Below are positions 1 through 8,853 of a stretch of DNA of 64,000 bases, piece by piece. The notes under the pieces were generated by a model, which worked only from the letters and a program-made list of their open reading frames with translations, had not been told where the DNA came from and made no database searches. Made by a program: the position numbers and the translations under genes. This DNA is from Dyadobacter fermentans (GTDB lineage: Bacteria; Bacteroidota; Bacteroidia; Cytophagales; Spirosomataceae). The number at the start of each line of letters is the position of its first letter. The stretch's first letter is position 1. The stretch lies in contig NZ_JAHXBN010000015.1 in the NCBI RefSeq assembly GCF_019924045.1, positions 1 to 64,000 on the forward strand. The letters run 5' to 3'.

Positions 1-185
1 TGAACTTGAAAACGCCTTCTGACATGCACAAGCTCAGTGTAGCCTGAAAGGGGAAGGAAGGAAAGAAAGAATCTAGTAATAATCTGTCCACTTTTTTCAG
101 GACAAGACATGGGCGGCCCGCGTAGGGAGGATGGAGTGAGTTAAGTACTGCGAAAAAGGGGCCATTTGGGAAACTCTGTGTTTCT
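1..185. other. Unassigned left edge of the window
   Basis: No gene could be identified here. Plus-strand frame 3 is open from the window edge to a TGA at 45-47 and would end in residues NLKTPSDMHKLSVA, so it could be the tail of a gene lying mostly outside the window, but 14 codons are too few to judge. A purine-rich stretch follows at about 47-73. I compared the segment by eye with RNase P RNA, tmRNA and SRP RNA signatures and saw no match. Confidence 0.3.
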
Positions 186-230
186 TTGTGGGGTTTTCTT
201 TTTAGTATTTCAATAAGCTTCTATAAAAAA

Positions 231-262
231 GCCGACGGCCGAAAAGCCGATCGCCGACTGCC
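231..262 (+). repeat. Heptad array GCCGANN upstream of hemB
   Basis: Four units beginning GCCGA lie head to tail: GCCGACG, GCCGAAAA (one extra base), GCCGATC and GCCGACT, followed by GCC. The array ends 7 nt before the hemB start. The same unit makes up the inverted arrays at 22285-22359. No inverted partner is visible beside this copy. It happens to be open in the hemB frame, which makes an artificially long N-terminus possible. Confidence 0.75.
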
Positions 263-269
263 CAATATC

Positions 270-1253
270 ATGATCCAATTAGACCGTCGTCCCCGACGCA
301 ATAGAAAATCCGCAGGTGTGCGTGACCTTGTCCAGGAAACCAGTTTGCAGGTATCCGATTTTATTTTCCCCATGTTTGTCGTAGAAGGGACACGGCAGAA
401 ATCAGAGGTGAAGTCGATGCCTGGCATTTACCGTTATTCGCTGGACAACCTGCTCGAAGAGCTAAAAGAAGTGACCGACCTGGGTATAAGAGCGATCGAC
501 CTTTTTCCCAACTACCCTGAAAGCAAAAAAGACCGTTTCGCATCGGAAAGCTATCATGAAGATACTTTTTACCTCAAAGCCATTACGGCGGTAAAAGAGC
601 AGTTTCCCGAGCTGGTGATCATGACCGACGTAGCCATGGACCCGTACAGCTCCGACGGCCACGACGGCCTCGTGGAGAACGGCAAGATACTGAACGATGC
701 CACGCTCGAAATCCTCGCTAATATGTCGCTGGCGCAAGCCAAAGCCGGGGCCGATATCCTCGGGCCGAGCGATATGATGGACGGCCGCGTGGGCTACATC
801 CGCCGCCACCTCGATGCCCACGGATTTACTGACGTGAGCATTATGTCCTATTCCGCCAAATATGCCAGCGCATTTTACGGTCCGTTCCGCGATGCATTGG
901 AATCTGCGCCGAAATTTGGCGATAAAAAGACTTATCAAATGAACCCCGCCAACAAGCGCGAGGCATTGCTTGAAGCACAGCTGGACTTTGAAGAGGGCGC
1001 CGACATGCTGATGGTGAAGCCCGCATTGTCGTACCTTGATATTATCCGCCTGCTGGACGAAAACTTCGATATTCCGATCGCTGCGTACAACGTTTCCGGC
1101 GAATATGCGATGGTGAAAGCCGCTGCGCAGAACGGCTGGCTCGATGGCGACCGTGCGATGATGGAAGTGCTTACCAGCATCCGCCGTGCGGGCGCGAAAT
1201 GCATCCTGACCTATTTCGCGAAAGAAGCGGCCGTGATATTGAACAAACGGTAG
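270..1253 (+). CDS. hemB: Delta-aminolevulinic acid dehydratase (porphobilinogen synthase)
   Basis: This cytoplasmic enzyme joins two 5-aminolevulinate molecules into porphobilinogen, the second step of tetrapyrrole synthesis. The product is 327 residues, usual for HemB. The Schiff-base lysine is Lys250 in MLMVKPALSYLDII, and the second active-site lysine is Lys197 in SYSAKYASAFYGPFR. The metal loop reads DVAMDPYSSDGHDG, without the cysteine triad of zinc-dependent enzymes, so a magnesium-type enzyme is inferred. The ATG at 270 was chosen because homologues begin near RRPRRNRKS; an in-frame ATG at 186 would add 28 residues coded largely by the heptad array. The gene is followed by an M28 peptidase on the same strand, with no functional link apparent. 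Confidence 0.96.
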   Translation: MIQLDRRPRRNRKSAGVRDLVQETSLQVSDFIFPMFVVEGTRQKSEVKSMPGIYRYSLDNLLEELKEVTDLGIRAIDLFPNYPESKKDRFASESYHEDTFYLKAITAVKEQFPELVIMTDVAMDPYSSDGHDGLVENGKILNDATLEILANMSLAQAKAGADILGPSDMMDGRVGYIRRHLDAHGFTDVSIMSYSAKYASAFYGPFRDALESAPKFGDKKTYQMNPANKREALLEAQLDFEEGADMLMVKPALSYLDIIRLLDENFDIPIAAYNVSGEYAMVKAAAQNGWLDGDRAMMEVLTSIRRAGAKCILTYFAKEAAVILNKR

Positions 1254-1342
1254 CAAATTCCGATTCAGCTAACATACAATGTGGAGATGTCTGATTATCT
1301 TACATCTTCACATTTTCTTTTTATAATCATCATAAAACAGTC

Positions 1343-2863
1343 ATGAAACTACCTTTCCTCCTGCTACCGCTCGGGCTGGCCCTTGCAATTCCGGCCGATG
1401 CGCAGAAAAAGACATCTTCATTACCTGAATTCCAAATCAAAAAGTCGGAAACCGAGGCGCATATCCGCTTCCTCGCGGGCGACGAACTCATGGGCAGGCG
1501 CACGGGCGAGCAGGGTAACTTCGTCGCGGCACGCTACATTGCCGAGCAGTTCCGCAAACTGGGCGTCGTACCCGTACCGGGCAATACCGAAACCGGTACT
1601 TCGAGCTATTTCCAGCGTGTGCCGTTCGAAAAAATGGGTGCTAGCGGCCCCGGAGAGATCGCAGCAGATGCCGAAATCATGAAAAGCGGCACCGACTGGC
1701 TATTAATGGCCGGCGATGCGGTAGATTTGAAAGCACCGCTCGTTTACGCGAGCTTTGGTCTGGAAAACGCGGCCAAAAGCTGGGACGATTACAAAGGACT
1801 GGATGTGAAAGGTAAAATTGTGCTGGTAGAAAGCGGCACGCCGGAAACGCAAACACCCTCGGAAATCATTGCTACCTCCACAGAAAAGCGTAAAATCGCC
1901 CAGGAAAAGGGTGCTATTGCGGTTATTGAGCTGTTCAACGCGCCCATTCCCTGGAATACAGTAAGCAAGTTTTTCGCAGGCGAAAAAATATCGCTGGCCG
2001 AAGGTACTGCTACTAAATCGATCCCGCATGCCTGGGTGAACGGCAAAGAAGCCAAATTTGCACGTGCATTACGCGCGGTGAAAGAGGTTACTTTCAAAAC
2101 CTCAGGAAGGGTTGCCAAACCCATTTACAGCTACAATGTGGCGGGATACATTCCCGGTACCGATACCAAACTGAAAGAAGAATACATCCTGCTCTCCGCG
2201 CATTACGACCACGTGGGCGTAGGCAAACAAGGGGGGCAGACGTACACACCCGAGGACAGTATCTTCAACGGCGCGCGCGATAATGCGTTTGGGGTAACCG
2301 CATTGCTCACCGCGGCCGAAGCGTTGGCCAAAAATCCTCCCAAGCGCTCGATCGTGATTGTCGCGTTGACTGGCGAAGAAGTAGGTCTGCTCGGAAGCAA
2401 ATACTACGCGGCGCACCCGATTATGCCTTTGAACAAATGTATTTTTAACATGAATTCCGACGGCGCAGGGTATAATGATACTACGATTGTTTCGGTGATG
2501 GGCCTCGACCGCACCGGGGCGCGAGCGGAAATCGAAGCGGCTTGCAAGGCATTTGGCCTCGGCGTTTATGCCGACCCCTCGCCGGAGCAAGGCCTTTTCG
2601 ACCGTTCAGATAATGTGAGTTTTGCCAAGGAAGGTGTTCCCGCCCCGACTTTCACCCCCGGTTTCAAGGAGTTTAATGGGGATATCATGAAAAACTACCA
2701 CCAGGTAACCGACCATCCCGAAACCGTCGATTTCAACTACCTGTTGAAATTCAGCCAGGCTTACACATATGCGACCCGCCTCATCGCCGACCGCAAAACC
2801 GCGCCGCAATGGAGCGCAGGTGATAAATATGAGCCGGCAGCCAAGAAACTCTACGGTAAGTAA
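1343..2863 (+). CDS. Secreted M28-family zinc aminopeptidase with PA domain
   Basis: A probable exported dizinc exopeptidase that trims N-terminal residues from peptides. A signal peptide covers about residues 1-20 (hydrophobic LPFLLLPLGLALAIPADA). A protease-associated domain is inserted at about residues 110-260. The peptidase core carries the expected metal ligands and base: His287 and Asp289 in SAHYDHVG, Asp313 in GARDNAFG, Glu345/Glu346 in GEEVGLLGS, Asp373 in NSDGAG and His453 in YHQVTDHPE. The length of 506 residues is normal for the PA-M28 subgroup. It faces a dipeptidyl peptidase IV across a shared terminator, so two secreted peptidases lie next to each other. The substrate cannot be told from the sequence. 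Confidence 0.93.
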   Translation: MKLPFLLLPLGLALAIPADAQKKTSSLPEFQIKKSETEAHIRFLAGDELMGRRTGEQGNFVAARYIAEQFRKLGVVPVPGNTETGTSSYFQRVPFEKMGASGPGEIAADAEIMKSGTDWLLMAGDAVDLKAPLVYASFGLENAAKSWDDYKGLDVKGKIVLVESGTPETQTPSEIIATSTEKRKIAQEKGAIAVIELFNAPIPWNTVSKFFAGEKISLAEGTATKSIPHAWVNGKEAKFARALRAVKEVTFKTSGRVAKPIYSYNVAGYIPGTDTKLKEEYILLSAHYDHVGVGKQGGQTYTPEDSIFNGARDNAFGVTALLTAAEALAKNPPKRSIVIVALTGEEVGLLGSKYYAAHPIMPLNKCIFNMNSDGAGYNDTTIVSVMGLDRTGARAEIEAACKAFGLGVYADPSPEQGLFDRSDNVSFAKEGVPAPTFTPGFKEFNGDIMKNYHQVTDHPETVDFNYLLKFSQAYTYATRLIADRKTAPQWSAGDKYEPAAKKLYGK

Positions 2864-2872
2864 GGTTTCCAA

Positions 2873-2925
2873 TATAAAAGGAAAGACCTCCGGAGCGCAT
2901 TGCTCCGGAGGTCTTTCCTTTTATA
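2873..2925. terminator. Bidirectional terminator between the M28 and DPP IV genes
   Basis: A perfect 24-bp inverted repeat (2873-2896 with 2902-2925) encloses a 5-nt loop. The inner part is GC-rich (GACCTCCGGAGC) and the outer part is A/T-rich, giving a U-rich tail in both directions. It lies just after both convergent stop codons. Confidence 0.9.
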
Positions 2926-2935
2926 AACTACAATA

Positions 2936-5116
2936 TTATTTCGCTCCCGGAGGGCAGTTCTTTCTCAAATAATCCGTGAAGAGCGACTGCAAATGCCTCG
3001 ATGTGCCCGCGCCTTCGGAGATGCTGTGTGAGCGGTTCGGATAAGGCATAAACTGAAACACCTTATTGGCTTTGATCAGCTCATTAACGAGCATTTCGGC
3101 ATTCTGGTAATGCACGTTATCATCGCCGGTTCCGTGAATGTAGAGCAGGTTACCACGCAGGTTTTTAGCATAGGTGATAGGCGAGCCTTTCACAAAGTCC
3201 TCCCGATTCTCCTGCGGAATGCCCATGTACCGCTCCTGGTAAATGTTGTCGTAAGTAAGCTGGTTGGCCACAGCCGCTACCGCGATACCGGTTTTGAAAT
3301 GCTGCGGGTATTGGAACAACAAGTTCAAAGTAGAAGAACCGCCGCCGCTCCATCCATGCACCGCCACGCGGCTGGTATCGATGAATGCAAATTGTTTGAA
3401 CATCGCCGTTGCAGCGCCATCCATATCCTTGATGTTAATGCGGCCGATGTTGCGATATATCGCCTTACGCCATTTTGCCCCTTTGGGAGACGGCGTACCA
3501 CGGTTGTCGATGGAAGCATAAATGTACCCGTCATCGGCCATGCTACCTGCATACAAACGGTTCTTACCGGTTCCCCAAACGTCCTTCACCGTACTACCGG
3601 CCGCTTCGCCATACACCATGAATACGATCGGGTATTTTTTGCTCGCATCGAAATTAGTCGGTTTCACCATCCATGCATCAACCTCTACGCCTTCGTCTGT
3701 TTTTACCTTAAAGAACTCGATATTGGCTTTCGATGAATTGATCTTGTCTTTCGATTGCGCGATGGAGTTGTTAGGGTCGATCGAAACGTGTTTCGGGAAC
3801 GAAATCCACTCTACCAAAGGCGATGTTTTGGCATTCGAAAACTGGTGACGCCCGAATTTACCCAACGGCGAAATGTCGTATGCGTGCGTTCCCGCCTGAT
3901 CGGCCGGGGTGATGCGCACCGGCGTGCCTTTACCGTCCAGCGAAGTCTTGTACAGATAGCTCTGCGTCGCATTATCGGGCGATGCCATGAAGTAATAGGC
4001 ATTGTTTTTCTCGTCGATGCGAACGGGGCTGATCATGTCAAAATTGCCCGTGGTAATAAGCGTTTCTTTTTTACCGTCGCGGCTCACGCGGTAGGTGTGG
4101 CGCCAACCGTCTTTTTCGCTTACCCACAAAAATTCCTTACCGCCATTGATCCAGTCCCACCCCATCGGGTCATTCTCCCAGCGGCTTTTGATATCGATCC
4201 ACGCTTCGTCCTTTTCATTGTAAAATGGCTTTGCGCTACCGTCAGTGGTATTAATGTAAAACAATGTACTCTCGTTCTGCTTGCGGTTCAGCTGCTGAAT
4301 CACGAGCTCGTTCGGCATACCCGACCATTCCATGCGCGGAACATAGGTATTCTGCGGATCACCGGGGATATTCATCCATTTCGTTTGCGCGGTAGCAACG
4401 TCTACCACCCCGATTTTATACGGAGAAGGCGTCTCTCCTACCTTAGGATATTCCACCGGCACATTAAACGAGTAGATGGAATCCGTGGTATTGATCATCA
4501 GGAAGTTGCGGATTTTGCGCGCGTCGAGCTGCCAGTAGGCGATAGACTTGCTGTCGTCGCTCCAACGGAAACCATCGCGGCAGTCGAATTCCTCTTCGTA
4601 TACCCAGTCGAATGTACCGTTAATCACGCGGTCGGTGCCATCGGTAGTAACCTGCTTTACCGTGCTGGTCGCGAGGTCTTCCACGTACACATTATGCTTG
4701 CTCACGTACCCGACTTTCTTGCCATCGGGCGAGAATTTCGCGAACATCAGCGACGACTCCGGCAACCCTTTTCCCAGTTGTTTCAGCGTTTTGGCAGTGA
4801 TGTCATACACCCAGTAATCGCCGCGGGTATCGTAGCGCCACACGCGTTTGGTATTGGTATAAACTAAAACCTTATCACCCGCTTTACTGATCGAGTAGCT
4901 CCGGATGTTCAGCGGAGAACCGCCCTGTGGTGTAAGCTGCGCCGATGATACAATGACTTTTTCCTGGTTGGCAGGCAAAGTTACTTCCACGATCTGGCTA
5001 TCGCCTGCATCGCGGTAACCGCTGCCGTCTGGCAACCACTGAAATGTGTCGGGAATCTGCGCAAAAAGCTGGAAGGAAAGGATTGTTAATGAAAGTGTCC
5101 TGAATATTTGCTTCAT
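2936..5116 (-). CDS. Dipeptidyl peptidase IV, S9B prolyl peptidase
   Basis: A secreted or periplasmic serine peptidase releasing X-Pro dipeptides. The product has 726 residues, as in other bacterial DPP IV. Order: signal peptide (about 1-19, LSLTILSFQLFAQ), N-terminal beta-propeller (about 80-460), C-terminal alpha/beta hydrolase. The catalytic triad is visible as Ser590 in GWSGGGSS, Asp665 in GTGDDNVHY and His697 in NRSHSISEG. The substrate-anchoring double-Glu motif is seen in DWVYEEEF at about residues 170-177. Flanking genes run in different directions, so it is probably transcribed alone. Confidence 0.95.
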   Translation of the reverse strand: MKQIFRTLSLTILSFQLFAQIPDTFQWLPDGSGYRDAGDSQIVEVTLPANQEKVIVSSAQLTPQGGSPLNIRSYSISKAGDKVLVYTNTKRVWRYDTRGDYWVYDITAKTLKQLGKGLPESSLMFAKFSPDGKKVGYVSKHNVYVEDLATSTVKQVTTDGTDRVINGTFDWVYEEEFDCRDGFRWSDDSKSIAYWQLDARKIRNFLMINTTDSIYSFNVPVEYPKVGETPSPYKIGVVDVATAQTKWMNIPGDPQNTYVPRMEWSGMPNELVIQQLNRKQNESTLFYINTTDGSAKPFYNEKDEAWIDIKSRWENDPMGWDWINGGKEFLWVSEKDGWRHTYRVSRDGKKETLITTGNFDMISPVRIDEKNNAYYFMASPDNATQSYLYKTSLDGKGTPVRITPADQAGTHAYDISPLGKFGRHQFSNAKTSPLVEWISFPKHVSIDPNNSIAQSKDKINSSKANIEFFKVKTDEGVEVDAWMVKPTNFDASKKYPIVFMVYGEAAGSTVKDVWGTGKNRLYAGSMADDGYIYASIDNRGTPSPKGAKWRKAIYRNIGRINIKDMDGAATAMFKQFAFIDTSRVAVHGWSGGGSSTLNLLFQYPQHFKTGIAVAAVANQLTYDNIYQERYMGIPQENREDFVKGSPITYAKNLRGNLLYIHGTGDDNVHYQNAEMLVNELIKANKVFQFMPYPNRSHSISEGAGTSRHLQSLFTDYLRKNCPPGAK

Positions 5117-5171
5117 GTGAGCTTTAAAAAATTAGTACGACAACTATATGAGTGCAATTTTAACATTTTAA

Positions 5172-5354
5172 TTAATCTTTTGCACTGTCTCTATCGCTTC
5201 CCTTTGATTTTGAGCGCCTTTGTTTTTTCAGCGCCTCGCTCAGCAAAAACTCTATTTGCCCGTTCAAACTGCGGAAATCCTGCTGTGCCCAGGTCTCGAG
5301 TTCCCTAAGCATATCAGGATTGATCCGCAAAACAAATGCTTTTTTCTCCGCCAT
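5172..5354 (-). CDS. Ribbon-helix-helix (Arc-like) protein coupled to the SPFH gene
   Basis: A 60-residue basic protein. [20 protein letters not shown] reads as the beta-strand plus first helix of an Arc/MetJ-type DNA-binding fold and [17 protein letters not shown] as the second helix with a basic tail. Its ATG follows the SPFH stop by one base (TGATATG), so translational coupling is likely. Small Arc-like proteins downstream of SPFH proteins recur in other bacteria (recalled, not checked). It could regulate the pair or act in an uncharacterised partnership; no toxin is next to it. Confidence 0.85.
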   Translation of the reverse strand: MAEKKAFVLRINPDMLRELETWAQQDFRSLNGQIEFLLSEALKKQRRSKSKGSDRDSAKD

Positions 5355-5355
5355 A

Positions 5356-6219
5356 TCATGGATACAAAGTGCCGGCGTTCAGGATAGGGGTCGCCGCTTT
5401 CTCACCGCACAAAACTACCAACAAATTACTCACCATCGCGGCCTTGCGCTCTTCATCGAGCTCCACGATCTGCTTATCCGAAAGCATGGCCAATGCCATA
5501 TCCACCATTCCCACGGCTCCATTCACGATTTGGCGACGGGCAGCTACCACTGCCGATGCCTGCTGGCGTTGCAACATCGCACCCGCGATCTCGGGTGCAT
5601 ACGCAAGGTGACTGATCCGCGCTTCAAGGACATCGATACCGGCCCGGCTCAGGCGCTCGGTCAGCTCGGCTTCGAGCATTTCGTTGATCTTTCCGCTACC
5701 ATCCCGCAACGTCACTTCTTGGGCACTCGCTTCTTCATCTTCCATCGAGTCGTAAGCATAAATGCCCGCCAGATGCCGCACCGCCGCCTCCGACTGGATT
5801 TCCACATATTTTACATAATCATCTACTTCAAAAGAAGCCTTGGCCGTATCACCTACGCGCCACACCACTACCGCAGCGATTTCGATGGGGTTACCTAGCT
5901 TATCATTTACTTTCAGTTTCTGTCCATTCAGGTTGCGGGCACGGAGGCTGATCTTTTTCCTGCGGAAGAGCGGGTTCACCCAACGCAAGCCGTTTTGTTT
6001 CATTGTGCCCATATAATCACCAAAAAAAGTCGTTACAACCGCTTCGTTCGGGTTAATGACCGTGAGACCGATGAGAATAATAAATCCGGTGACACCGATA
6101 ATCAGTCCCGTAATAGGGCTGCCGGTAGCAATCGCATACACAAAGCCGCCAAAAAGCAGCGCCAGGCCTATCACAAACAGCAGATAGCCAGAGATAGAGC
6201 GTAATTCCTTTTCGATCAT
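5356..6219 (-). CDS. SPFH / Band 7 domain membrane protein
   Basis: A 287-residue stomatin/prohibitin-like protein expected to form oligomeric scaffolds on the cytoplasmic membrane. Two adjacent hydrophobic stretches occupy about residues 10-55 ([19 protein letters not shown], then a second ending in [10 protein letters not shown]). The Band 7 domain covers about 60-235 and ends in a helical region rich in Ala, Glu and Gln ([20 protein letters not shown]), typical of the family. The ribbon-helix-helix gene starts one base downstream. The cargo or client is unknown. Confidence 0.9.
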   Translation of the reverse strand: MIEKELRSISGYLLFVIGLALLFGGFVYAIATGSPITGLIIGVTGFIILIGLTVINPNEAVVTTFFGDYMGTMKQNGLRWVNPLFRRKKISLRARNLNGQKLKVNDKLGNPIEIAAVVVWRVGDTAKASFEVDDYVKYVEIQSEAAVRHLAGIYAYDSMEDEEASAQEVTLRDGSGKINEMLEAELTERLSRAGIDVLEARISHLAYAPEIAGAMLQRQQASAVVAARRQIVNGAVGMVDMALAMLSDKQIVELDEERKAAMVSNLLVVLCGEKAATPILNAGTLYP

Positions 6220-6292
6220 AGTTTGCTTAGTTTGATATTAAATTGATATCACAATATTATCAAACTCCATGCAACTTCCTAATGCATTTGGG

Positions 6293-6331
6293 ACAAAAAA
6301 AATCCCGGAGCCTGTGAATGGCTCCGGGATT
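6293..6331 (-). terminator. Terminator of the TonB-domain gene
   Basis: A 12-bp perfect stem (6301-6312 with 6320-6331) with a 7-nt loop. On the minus strand it is followed by a run of eight T residues at 6302-6295. It lies 17 nt after the stop of the gene at 6348-7811. Confidence 0.88.
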
Positions 6332-6347
6332 TGATGGGCGGTAGTGG

Positions 6348-7811
6348 CTAGCGGCGCAATATTGGGCCCTCGACCTGAAAATTGATGGGGACATTGTATT
6401 TAACCCTCACTTTTTCGCCCCGCATTTCGCCCGGGTTCCATTTGCCGTTCATCAGTTTCACCACGCGAAGTGCCTCCTCGTCCAGCCCATAACCAATTCG
6501 GTTTTCCACTTTATACTCACACATTGAACCATCTTCGCATACTACAAACGAGAGCATTACCCTGCCTCCGACACCGTTACGCGCGGCATCAATAGGATAC
6601 CTGATATTCATCCCCAGAAACTTGTAAAATTCTTTGATCCCGCCTTTAAATTCGGGTTGAATCCGCGGTCGGCTATATTCGGATTTCGTGCCATTCACCC
6701 AGGAACTACCACTTTTGAATTGACCCAGATCGAAAACTTCCTCGTAATACAGGGTACTGTCCGCCAACTTTCCAACCCAATTCCCATCTTTCACGCCATT
6801 CACAACCTTTCCTTGCTCGAAAAGCCACTTACCATTAGGTGTTTCACCCGCAGCTCGCCAATAACCGTCGCCGTTTTTCACATACTGTGTTCCGTCCGGT
6901 CCCCAGGCGTTCATCAGCAGGGGCTCCTCCTTGGCGCCCATTCTATTGACCGGAAAATCCCTGTGCGCCCTGATTTGACCATTGGGATCCCAGTAAACTT
7001 CGGTAATCAAAGAATCTGCTATCAACTGTTGGCGCCTTACCATGCCATTCAGGTCATAATCCTTGATAAGCGATGCTTTGCCATCCACACCGTACTCCAC
7101 ATACGAAAGCACCCGGCCACCGGCATCAAATGTGACTTCGGGAGCATGGCTGGCTTCGTTATAATCCCGGGCTGCAACCCTGTACGCGGCAATCGAGTCT
7201 GCGCCCGGGTTCACAAAACGCGATTTGTAGCGGATAGGCGTCTTCGCAAATTTTGCTTCGCCGAGCCTCTTCCATTTTCTACCTCTTGACTCTTCATAAG
7301 CCACATCTCCCGATACGAAACCCCGCTCATCGACGGGCAATGTCCTCCGGTACTTGGCCCGCGCAGAGTCGATGGGGACGAACGCCTCGTTGAAATAATC
7401 AATGAATGCAAGCCTTGCCGTATCAAAGGCAGGCTTAGCCTCCGCCTTAAATGCCACGGGAAAAAAGACGGCCTGCCGGACCGGTTGCCCCGCAAGCATA
7501 GCCGGCTTCCAGGCCTTATACATCCCAAGCACGCGCACGGCCGCAGCATTGCATAAAGTGTCGATCCCGCGGGTCACTTCAATGCTGCTCATACTGCCAT
7601 CAGGCTGCACCACGCCCTTGAGATAAACCCGTCCGTTTACTCCTTTGATCGAATTTTGAAAGGGAATTTGAAGATTGGAAGTAATAAACTGATTGAGGAC
7701 GGTCAGTCCGCCCGCGGGTTCGGCTTGTTTCTCTACTTCGTGGGGTAAATACACCTGCTGGGCAAATGCCGGCACAGTGGAAAATAACAATAGAGTGAGT
7801 AGTTTTTTCAT
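6348..7811 (-). CDS. Secreted protein with two TonB C-terminal-like domains
   Basis: A 487-residue protein with a cleavable signal peptide (MKKLLTLLLFSTVPAFA) instead of the N-terminal membrane anchor of a classical TonB. A first TonB-C-like domain spans about residues 35-125 (GRVYLKGVVQPDGSMSSIEV) and a second about 395-480 (GGRVMLSFVVCEDGSMCEY). Between them lie short MORN/antidote-like strand repeats such as YWDPNGQIRAH and DLNGMVRRQQ. Annotation pipelines call such proteins energy transducer TonB, but without an anchor and a proline-rich spanner it is unlikely to transmit proton-motive force; a periplasmic structural or binding role is inferred. It is a single gene with its own terminator. 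Confidence 0.8.
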   Translation of the reverse strand: MKKLLTLLLFSTVPAFAQQVYLPHEVEKQAEPAGGLTVLNQFITSNLQIPFQNSIKGVNGRVYLKGVVQPDGSMSSIEVTRGIDTLCNAAAVRVLGMYKAWKPAMLAGQPVRQAVFFPVAFKAEAKPAFDTARLAFIDYFNEAFVPIDSARAKYRRTLPVDERGFVSGDVAYEESRGRKWKRLGEAKFAKTPIRYKSRFVNPGADSIAAYRVAARDYNEASHAPEVTFDAGGRVLSYVEYGVDGKASLIKDYDLNGMVRRQQLIADSLITEVYWDPNGQIRAHRDFPVNRMGAKEEPLLMNAWGPDGTQYVKNGDGYWRAAGETPNGKWLFEQGKVVNGVKDGNWVGKLADSTLYYEEVFDLGQFKSGSSWVNGTKSEYSRPRIQPEFKGGIKEFYKFLGMNIRYPIDAARNGVGGRVMLSFVVCEDGSMCEYKVENRIGYGLDEEALRVVKLMNGKWNPGEMRGEKVRVKYNVPINFQVEGPILRR

Positions 7812-7984
7812 TAGGGTTGATGAGTTATGCGAAAGGTAAAAATGATGTTTTTCTTTTAAAGAAACTCATAGTTACTCTGCAAATATTTCAAAAACGATTT
7901 GTAGAAGTAGTTTTCAATACAAACTTAACCTACTGATAACCTGCGAATAATATCCAGTTAATATTAAATGAGAAAATTTGTATC

Positions 7985-8851
7985 ATGGGAGATACAACTC
8001 ACTTTCGGACTATCATCATTTCTGACATTCACCTCGGAGCAGGAGGATCGAAGGCAGAAGAGGTCACCAATTTCCTGAAAAGCTACACCTGCAAGAAGCT
8101 TATCCTGAATGGCGACATTATCGACGCGTGGCAATTGAAAAAGTATGGTGTGTGGAAACGCAAGCACACGCTGTTTTTCAAACGCGTGCTGAAAATGATA
8201 GAGGAAAATAAAACGAAAGTGATCTACATCCGCGGAAACCACGACGATTTCCTCGACCAGATTATCCCGCTACGCCTCGGTAAGCATTTCCAGATCCGCA
8301 AAGATTACGTATTAGCCTCCGGCACACAGCGATTCTACGTGACCCACGGCGACGTTTTCGACTCCATCACCACTCATTTGAAATGGCTGGCTTACCTGGG
8401 CGATATCGGTTATACGTTCCTGCTTTGGGTCAATAAATTTTACAATAAATATCGCGCATGGCGCGGTCTCTCCTATTACTCTTTATCGCAACGTGTAAAA
8501 CAGTCGGTGAAAATGGCTGTGAACTATATGACCGACTTTGAAGAGAAGCTGACCGAGCTCGCCCGTTCGCGTAACTGCGACGGCGTGATCTGCGGGCATA
8601 TTCACCACCCGGCGATCCGCGAGATAGACGGTATCAAATACATGAACTCCGGTGACTGGGTCGAGACATTGAGCGCGTTGGTGGAGGATTTCGAAGGCAA
8701 CTGGAGCCTGCTTTACTACGATCAGCAGGAGATCATCGAGAAACCAGTAAAAAAAACGAGTACTAAAAAAGTCGTTGAGAACTTCCCCGGCATCGAGAAG
8801 CAGGTGGCGTTCACCAGTTTTCTGACGGGGCGGAGCCAGCGCTATCTATAA
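7985..8851 (+). CDS. LpxH-like UDP-2,3-diacylglucosamine diphosphatase (metallophosphoesterase)
   Basis: A calcineurin-like phosphoesterase of 288 residues. All dimetal motifs are visible: Asp14/His16 in SDIHLG, Asp44 in GDIID, Asn85/His86 in GNHDD, the THGD segment near residue 120, and His205/His207 in GHIHHP. In lipid A synthesis LpxH cleaves UDP-2,3-diacylglucosamine to lipid X and UMP at the membrane surface; Bacteroidota homologues of this length are usually assigned that job, though other substrates are possible. The next gene, a glycosyltransferase, starts 2 nt after its stop, so the two form an operon for envelope glycolipids or glycans. Confidence 0.85.
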   Translation: MGDTTHFRTIIISDIHLGAGGSKAEEVTNFLKSYTCKKLILNGDIIDAWQLKKYGVWKRKHTLFFKRVLKMIEENKTKVIYIRGNHDDFLDQIIPLRLGKHFQIRKDYVLASGTQRFYVTHGDVFDSITTHLKWLAYLGDIGYTFLLWVNKFYNKYRAWRGLSYYSLSQRVKQSVKMAVNYMTDFEEKLTELARSRNCDGVICGHIHHPAIREIDGIKYMNSGDWVETLSALVEDFEGNWSLLYYDQQEIIEKPVKKTSTKKVVENFPGIEKQVAFTSFLTGRSQRYL

Positions 8852-8853
8852 TC

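Noticed and set aside
1..185. Structured RNA (RNase P, tmRNA or SRP RNA) at the left edge
   Set aside because: No conserved signature of these RNAs could be matched by eye on either strand.
186..269. N-terminal 28-residue extension of HemB
   Set aside because: The extension is partly coded by the heptad array and is not a HemB feature; the ATG at 270 gives the usual length.
3755..4867. 370-residue plus-strand open frame opposite dipeptidyl peptidase IV
   Set aside because: It lies wholly inside the DPP IV gene, which has complete catalytic motifs; the antisense frame has no recognisable domain and is a codon-usage shadow. The same holds for the long antisense frames opposite hemB, leuB, mfd and ilvD.
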